From: Siphonodentalium dalli
Taxonomy: Eukaryota > Mollusca > Scaphopoda > Gadilida > Siphonodentaliidae
NCBI GenBank assembly: GCA_032622095.1
Contig: CP136067.1
Location: forward strand, 61,264,893 to 61,328,892
Direction of reading: 5' to 3'
DNA length: 64,000 bases
The notes under the pieces are model-generated. The model was not told the origin of the DNA. It did not search any database and saw only the letters and a program-made list of their open reading frames with translations. Shown here one piece after another: positions 58,501 through 64,000 of the stretch. Position numbers and translations under genes: made by a program. Position 1 is the stretch's first letter. Each line of letters begins with the position of its first letter.

Positions 58501-59884
58501 AATTGAACGAACTTATGTTATATTACAAGGCATACATTGGCGAGAAATCCAGAACATCCAAACGTTGGTTACAGTATATGGAGAGTCTAGAAATGTTGAC
58601 AGATTTTATTCGAGCTGAGAGAACAGGAGATTGGAATCTCCATTTAGTAGTTGTTGGGAAAATGTTGAATTTGTTTGCCGCTTGTTTTTGCAAATGATGC
58701 TTGACTTACCCAAGAAGAAATATCCGTGGTTATACAAGTCTTTGATAGAGGATGGTGTTCATACTATTCGAAGGAGCAGTAGGTTTGGGCATGACTGTCA
58801 AGTGACCTAGTTATTGAGCAAATCATGATGCGTTCCATCAAAAGTCGGGATGGACTTCTACGAGGAAGAGGCCAGCAATTGGGTTTATGATGAAACGATT
58901 AGAATCGTCTGCTCAACTGCAACATCTTTCCTTAGAAATCAGCAATCGGGCTGCGTCAGCCCAACAGTTAGGCGAGGCAGTTCGAAGATTTTCATTCAAA
59001 TGTACTCGGGCAAGGATGGAGAGTCCCTCGATCATCTAAGATACGCGAAGTTCATTACCATGTTTCCTCCGGAAGGTCTGCTATCGAACCTCAGAAACTG
59101 ACACACACAGAGAGGGCAGCCTTAGTCTTAGGGTTCACTTACAGGTTTTAATCTGGGCATATCTCGGGAAAATAGATCTAGAACCCAAACTTTGCAAACA
59201 TTCGGGATGGAAACTGCAGGGGTCAATAATTATCGCTATAATGACTGACCTAGAACCAGCACCAGAAATTCTTCTTTAATTCATGGAATGCAATTGAAAA
59301 ATTTCTTCAAGAACTCCTTGTGGCACAAATCAATGTTCATGTCGCAAGAATGGGATTAAGTGTGTCACTGCCTGTGGGGATTGTCGTGGGGAGATTTGCA
59401 CGAATCTTTTCAACGGTTGTTGATAAGGAACTGGATTGAATGTGGCTTTATCGCCAGAAAGCAATCTCAATACTCAATAGATATATCTTTCGTTTTGGTC
59501 GGGGATTCAAAGTCAATACATTCATAATGTGGAAAATTAGTGGATAAATAAAGAAAACACATATTTTCCCGTTTTGGCTGACATTTTGGCCGCCATGTTT
59601 AGGTCTTTTAACCGGAAACAGCATCGTTTGTGTTGGACATATATTGTATACACTACAAAAGGACTTTTGGTTATAACACGGGTTGATAGTTTTATATTGT
59701 GCGTCAAACAATAGACTTCTCGAAATGTTCAACTTTCAAGCGGCCATGTTGGACGCCATCTTGAATAAAATAAATTCCCCAAAACGGATTTTAGCGGATT
59801 TTGGATATGTTCACCAGGGGGTTATGCTGCATCGAATGACACCAAATTCAGCTTGTTAAGGGTTCAACCCTTCAACAGCCAGAC
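55510..59884. mobile_element. 4.4-kb inverted-repeat element inserted into the LINE
   Basis: It splits the reverse transcriptase between AFDTVWRD (right) and INGKILRV (left). The ends GTCTGGCTGT are inverted; further in, 'ttaacaagct(a/g)aatttggt' and 'acatatccaaaatccgctaa' recur at both ends (55556-55620 and 59785-59860). No target duplication was confirmed, and a few LINE codons at the junction are missing. It contains the decayed CXC-family gene on the plus strand. Ends and subterminal 'aaaatccgctaaaatccg' sequence are shared with 41138-43323. Superfamily unknown. Confidence 0.7.
56500..59430 (+). pseudogene. Decayed large gene of a recurrent invertebrate CXC-domain family
   Basis: Pieces in several frames line up in the order of one long protein. 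N-terminal: 'SDPRHPCVRQMRTVATL', 'LEHCRIREDL', a stop, then 'ALKVKKLILSCLDFVAVYHV'; next LYTLSELHTQMMELA and RVVVTATKMIRAKLRKMTYD; FTQSTADRVDLNVATIDDKG; GSIGTMMNGSGLDEALENAY (about 58037); GKAFSRALICHFLVDGAL; FIRAERTGDWNLHLVVVGKM; IEQIMMRSIKSRDGLLRGRG (58813); YSGKDGESLDHLRYAKF; 'IMTDLEPAPEIL'; and finally a Cys-rich end with CSCRKNGIKC and CGDCRGEICTN (59310-59427), a tesmin/CXC-like metal-binding pattern. I know these blocks as a family found in many copies in invertebrate genomes, with no function I can name. Frames are broken by stops and shifts, and the part between LLRGRG and YSGKD is mostly lost. The recognition is from memory, not from a search. Confidence 0.65.
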
Positions 59885-59887
59885 TTA

Positions 59888-60460
59888 GTCTCTCCAAACA
59901 GTATCAAAAGCTTTGCGGAAATCAATAAACGTACAGTACAGTTTCCGTCCGCTCTGAAGATATATATTTATCAATGCATGTAGTATAAATATATTATCAA
60001 CAGTGGAGTGGCTTTTGCGAAATCCGGTTTGTGACTTACTAATTAAATCAATATCCTCTGCAAATGAGGTCAATCGGTTATTTAAAACGGAGGTAAACAG
60101 TTTTGCTAAACAGCTCAAAAGTGTGATACCTCGGTAAGAGTCTGGCATATTTGGATCACCCGACCCCTTATAAATGGGCTGTATTAGACCAACTGCCCAA
60201 TCTTGGGGAAATAATCCACTATTTAGGATCAGGTTGAAAAGACGAACGTATATGGGCATCATCTCATTTACTGAAGCCTTAATATATTCGTTAATTATTT
60301 GATCAGTACCTCCGGCCTTGCAATTTTTCAGCTTCCCTATGGCACTATAAATTTCTTCCTCGGATATGGGGTTATTTAGATATGACTCGTCGTTCTCGTC
60401 GAACTCCATATCTACAATGTCACACATATCAGAGTCGTCTTAAAATATTCTCCAACGGTT
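59888..60460 (-). pseudogene. LINE: N-terminal part of the reverse transcriptase
   Basis: The minus-strand frame 60427-59885 shows NNPISEEEIYSAIGKLKNCK, 'AGGTDQIINEYIKAS', PIYKGSGDPNMPDSYRGITL, 'SKSQTGFRKSHSTVDNIFIL' and CTFIDFRKAFDTVWRD with the first catalytic Asp pair. It stops where the 55510-59884 element is inserted. Upstream, a shifted frame reads KKRKTKINIETVGEYFKT, which normally links endonuclease to reverse transcriptase. Confidence 0.85.
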
Positions 60461-60467
60461 TCAATAT

Positions 60468-61600
60468 TTATTTTTGTTTTCCTCTTTTTGGGCTGCTTAT
60501 CAGCGCACATTGAGTCAAGTTTGTCCCAGAAAGACCATACTGCACGAAGAGACGCTTAGTTCCCAACGCGTAGTCTATCACTGTACGGTCTGAGGAAGTA
60601 AACTTCCCCACATTTCTGTCTTCACCACATCTTCCGTTCAGAGTAATTAAGTTCATGGATTAACACATTGCTATTAGTTTATATCCAAAGGCAGTCACCT
60701 TACCTTTGTCCTGCGATACTCTATTGGGAACCTGCAACGTCTTACTAATATCAGAATTATCACCCATAACATAATTTTCATTCATACATGTTATAACAGA
60801 ATTCATATTATCACATATGTTATTATTTTCAAATATATGACGTAAATCACCCGGGTCATGGTCGGGGTTGAGATCATTCACATTGTTGATTCTGGCGTTA
60901 AAATCCCCAGTCAAAAGTAACAGTTCACTTTCCCTCCTCAATTTGCGTACATCGCGTTCGATATCCAAAACCCAGTCGTCGTTGCAATAACGTGTTCCGG
61001 TAGGGGGTATATATACGGCGCCTATCAGGAGTCCTTCCTGATTTTTACATTTCGTGTCTACACGGATCCAGGCCACGTTATTACTCTCAGTTGCGTGGGG
61101 CACAATGTATTTATGTATTCCAGCTTTGGCCGCTATCAAAATCCCACTCGATCGGGTTCCGCTTCCAATTTGTTTCCCTTTTTTAATACAGATCTCAAAC
61201 CCTTGAATGGATATGCTATCTTCAAAGAACGCCTTTGTTTCAGAGAAACACAGAATGTCATAATTGGATATCAAATCGACAAATTCTTTATACTGAAGTC
61301 TCTTTTCTGATCCGCACACGTTTATGTTAAAACACTCAACAGAGGATTTTCGTTTAACATACTAGTGGAGGTAACACCATTTTCACTGACAAGATTCGGT
61401 TGCGCATCTATCATCCACTTTGCCATGATTGTATGTGTCACTCGCGTTAAAAATGGGACATGTCGTGCTATGCATGTCATGCATGACGAGGCTTTGATCT
61501 AAAACAAAACAGTCTGAACTACATCCCATTGGGGACTGATTACCCTTCATAAAATGTTTCGACCTGGTATCATAAATAGGCATAGTATAGTCATTACCAT
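60468..61600 (-). pseudogene. LINE: apurinic endonuclease domain
   Basis: The minus-strand frame 61319-60660 shows FNINVCGSEKRLQYKEFVDL (starting just upstream), DILCFSETKA (catalytic Glu), 'SSGILIAAKAGIHKYIV', 'LIGAVYIPPTGTRY' and LLLTGDFNARI (catalytic Asp and Asn). After a stop it resumes at 60656 with LITLNGRCGEDRNVGKFTS and 'TVIDYALGT'. The final 'SDH' block is missing, and an internal deletion near 60500-60540 joins the end of the domain to the linker. Frame 61583-61383 may be the N-terminal leader. This domain nicks target DNA during LINE insertion. Confidence 0.85.
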
Positions 61601-61707
61601 AGATGAAGGAAGGATGTCATTACTGTGCTGGACAGTTAGTACCAAGAAAACTAAGATGCATGCATCAGGTCGGCCGTGAACTATCTAACATAGAATTGTT
61701 GTAGCTA

Positions 61708-62058
61708 TCGATTATACATTTTGGAACACCTGTCTGTATGTATGTGTGTATGCATGAATGCATGTGTGTATAGACTCTAACACTGCTCGAATTTGGTATT
61801 TAACGTGTCAACTTGACCTCGCTCATAGGCATGTTTCTGGACCTTGACCGATCCGACTAAAAATTTGTGTGTAGGACTACTTCGATCCCGGGAGCAATTT
61901 CACGTCGGACCATGTTCTCGAACGTGCTGATATAGGCATGTTTCTGGACCAATTGAACAATAGTTTGACCAGACGCTGTATATACTGGGTACTGTCCAGA
62001 TGGAGGCGATCACAAAAAATCCCTAACTAGCCCGAACGAAGTCGAGTACATCAGCTAG
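61708..62058 (+). mobile_element. Helitron-like unit on the plus strand
   Basis: It starts A|TCGATTATACATTTTGGAAC and ends with a 'cccgaacgaagtcgag' hairpin, 'tacatcag' and CTAG|T. The ends follow the same plan as units A-F and the 5' part carries 'ctgtctgtatgtatgtgtg'. It is 351 bp and non-coding. Confidence 0.65.
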
Positions 62059-62560
62059 TTTAATATATATTTTGGACATTTGTCTGTCTGTTTGTCTGTT
62101 AGCTATGGCCGGGAAAACTGCCGGACAGATTTGACGAAATTTGATACCTAGGGGAAATTATTTCCAGAGTCGTAATTTCGCTAAAATCCGGATTGAGAAT
62201 CCGAAGCCGATTACGGGGGCGGGGCTAATTCCCGATTCTAGGTCAGATTTTGAAATCCAGGTGGTCTCCGAAACTATGTTTAATGTTCCCCCAACGTCAA
62301 ACATGGCTCATGTATTTGACACAAGTATCATTTGTATCTTATATTTATAAAGTTCATGTTTGTTGTGAAAGTCATGCTTTTCTTCTATGTGTATATATAC
62401 GGCACATAATTTGCTGCCAATCCGACTTAATCGCATCTTTTTTTTTCAAGTTAAAGTGTGTTTATTGATGATGGCAAGCATATCTAAACGTGACAGCTCT
62501 AGGCCTCCTGAATCAAATTCCGAAGATGTTGTGAAGAACACACGAAACTTGTCAGTTGCA
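62059..62560. repeat. Partial Helitron-like 5' region and unassigned sequence
   Basis: Directly after the CTAG of the previous unit comes 'taatatatattttggacatttgtctgtctg', resembling the 5' start of another unit, then 'ggaaaactgccggacagatttgacgaaattt'. No 3' end was found. The reading frames at 62141-62584 are unrecognised. Confidence 0.45.
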
Positions 62561-63277
62561 CAGGGACGTGACGACAGGGGTTGATTTGGTGTCTCGACCC
62601 CCACCCCGAACTTTGGTACAATTTGCTAAGCTGTGCAGTCATTCATACGTGAGGAAAATCAGGATTATTTTGACTAACTGTTTCAAATAATGATACGTAC
62701 AAGCCAACAAACGCAACAAACAAACCCGATTTTAAATAAATACATATACAAACTTATGACTAACTCGGGAGAGGGGGTGTCCAGTGATCTGTATATATGT
62801 TCAACTTGTTTTGGTAGTCATGTTGCTTTGCCATTACTAATTATTTATTATTTCAGTGTAATAACATATGGGAGAGGGGGTACCCTTAAGTGAGTCAGTA
62901 CTTGTCCCCCAATTCCTTTGTATGTATAAACAAATGTATGTGTAATATATCATGTGTTATCTAAATTTGACATATATTTGAAATAAATATATCTAAACTA
63001 AACTTTGGTACATTCCAGCAGTCGAAATTTCATGCATGACACAACATTAGTTGGACATTAATTTGACACCATATATAGGTTGGCATTGTTCTCATTGTTT
63101 GATTTTTTTCAACCAGTAAAAGTTGGTAATTTTCCAATCTTAGTGTTTGTCAGATTGGATATTTCCAAGGGGAGCAAATTGAATACTGCGAACCTGTGAG
63201 ATTGATGTTTGGTTCAATGGGGGGGGGGGGGGGTGCAGTTGGCCGGAAATTTGAGGAAACTTCTAGCCACGTCCCAA
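62561..63277. mobile_element. Relative of the 35212-36255 hAT-like element, with a nested insertion
   Basis: The ends 'cagggacgtgacgacaggggtt' and 'ttctagccacgtccc' match those of the 35212 element. The interior has 'acaacattagttggacatt', 'ataggttggcattgttct' and a G run near 63219-63233. A retro-insertion (62621-63000) splits it. A target duplication was not clear. Confidence 0.65.
62621..63000 (+). mobile_element. Retro-insertion with 12-bp duplication
   Basis: AACTTTGGTACA lies on both sides (62609-62620, 63001-63012). The 380-bp insert ends AT-rich with 'gaaataaatatatctaaacta', as for a short LINE or SINE copy on the plus strand. A 67-codon frame (62690-62893) could be the last part of a LINE protein; I do not recognise it. 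Confidence 0.6.
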
Positions 63278-63279
63278 GA

Positions 63280-64000
63280 ACATGTGTCTGTTGTCTATAC
63301 AGAGACTATTGTGCAAAACGACTGCATTTAACGAAACAAAACATGTTAAACATGAAATTGCTATAACGTTAAGACTAGATGATAGTACATACATGTATCT
63401 GATAATCCATCGATACCATATAATCCTACTATTTCTTGAATAAGAAGAAACATTATAATAACGAACACAGCAGAAGACATATCCATGCAGGTTCATATGA
63501 ATTCGGTCAATGGTGACGTATCCGCCGAATTCGAAATCGACATGCGTTCGGGCGGTATTTTAAGGATGGAATTATGAAATGGACATATTAAAGTGACAAT
63601 CAACAATGATTTGCAATTGCTTCGCCATCAACCGAAGTGCTCCCCCAGCGTTACTATCAATAGCGTTATTATTTGGCTAATTTCAGTAATATTCTCCCAG
63701 TTTACATTCTATAAAACAAATTTGTCTCCGCATTTAAAATTCTTTGATATAGATCGTTTATATTCTGCAATAATTTGTACACAAGAGATGGATTCTTATG
63801 TTTTATTGTGTTTTTAAACTCTGAGGTGGCGAAATCTCGGTTTGTTTACATTACGAACATTTGAGTCCGTAATCGGAATCCGAATCCCAATCGTATTACC
63901 ACGAAATTGAGATTACGGTCTGTTCGTTTACTGATTCTGCCAATTTCTGGTCTGTTCTTTTGCCGAACCAAGTCGTACGGGGACCAATCTGTAATCTGAA
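63280..64000. other. Unassigned sequence at the window end
   Basis: No element ends, exons or known motifs were recognised. Frames at 63496-63263 (minus) and 63593-63817 (plus) show no family signature. Confidence 0.35.

Overview
This is eukaryotic, animal DNA. It shows spliced exons with GT-AG borders and a poly(A) signal, long AT-rich introns, and very dense, nested, decayed transposable elements. The repeats (the 'gtgaccccatttgaacaaatctgaa' type with 'caggtgagctt' ends, and 'ccaagatggc...gccatgtttt' blocks) resemble those of marine lophotrochozoans, so a mollusc-like invertebrate is my best guess. The species cannot be named from this window. Almost none of the longer open reading frames are host genes; most are decayed transposon proteins or readings through repeats.

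Only one host gene is convincing: a CD225/dispanin (IFITM/PRRT-like) membrane protein on the minus strand. It has three visible coding exons (19478-19273, 11066-10932, 7945-7769) and a poly(A) signal at 7733-7728. The first exon with the start codon was not found. Its introns are 8.2 kb and 3.0 kb and carry a 1.1 kb hAT-type element, a 2.7 kb TTAA-flanked element, a 174-bp tandem repeat and others.

Layout. 1-7.4 kb: 'aagatggc' repeat block and a chain of short inverted-repeat DNA transposons with recognisable target duplications (TTA, TTAA, TA). 7.7-19.5 kb: the dispanin gene and its intronic elements, including a striking cluster of a 14-mer in both orientations. 20-21.2 kb: second 'aagatggc' block. 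22.1-28.2 kb: two arms of about 950 bp in inverted orientation around a 4 kb interior, which itself holds an 899-bp element with arrays of a 16-bp palindrome. 29.2-33.8 kb: a region bounded by inverted repeats that contains a decayed tyrosine recombinase. 35.2-40 kb: hAT-type element, third 'aagatggc' block and several small elements. 40.4-40.9 kb: LINE tail. 41.1-43.3 kb: non-coding element with terminal inverted repeats. 44.4-46.2 kb: two hairpin-like elements with perfect 8-bp duplications. 46.3-49 kb: decayed LINE with a SINE-like insert, then a short minisatellite. 50.2-53.9 kb: six head-to-tail Helitron-like units lying between (TA)n tracts. 54-61.6 kb: a minus-strand endonuclease/reverse-transcriptase LINE, split by a 4.4 kb inverted-repeat element. 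That inserted element carries the ruins of a large gene ending in a cysteine-rich CXC-like domain. 61.7-64 kb: another Helitron-like unit, a hAT relative with a nested retro-insertion, and unrecognised sequence.

The most interesting object is the 55.5-59.9 kb insertion. It links a protein family I recognise only as a recurrent, uncharacterised invertebrate type to transposon-like ends, and those ends are shared with the non-coding element at 41.1-43.3 kb.
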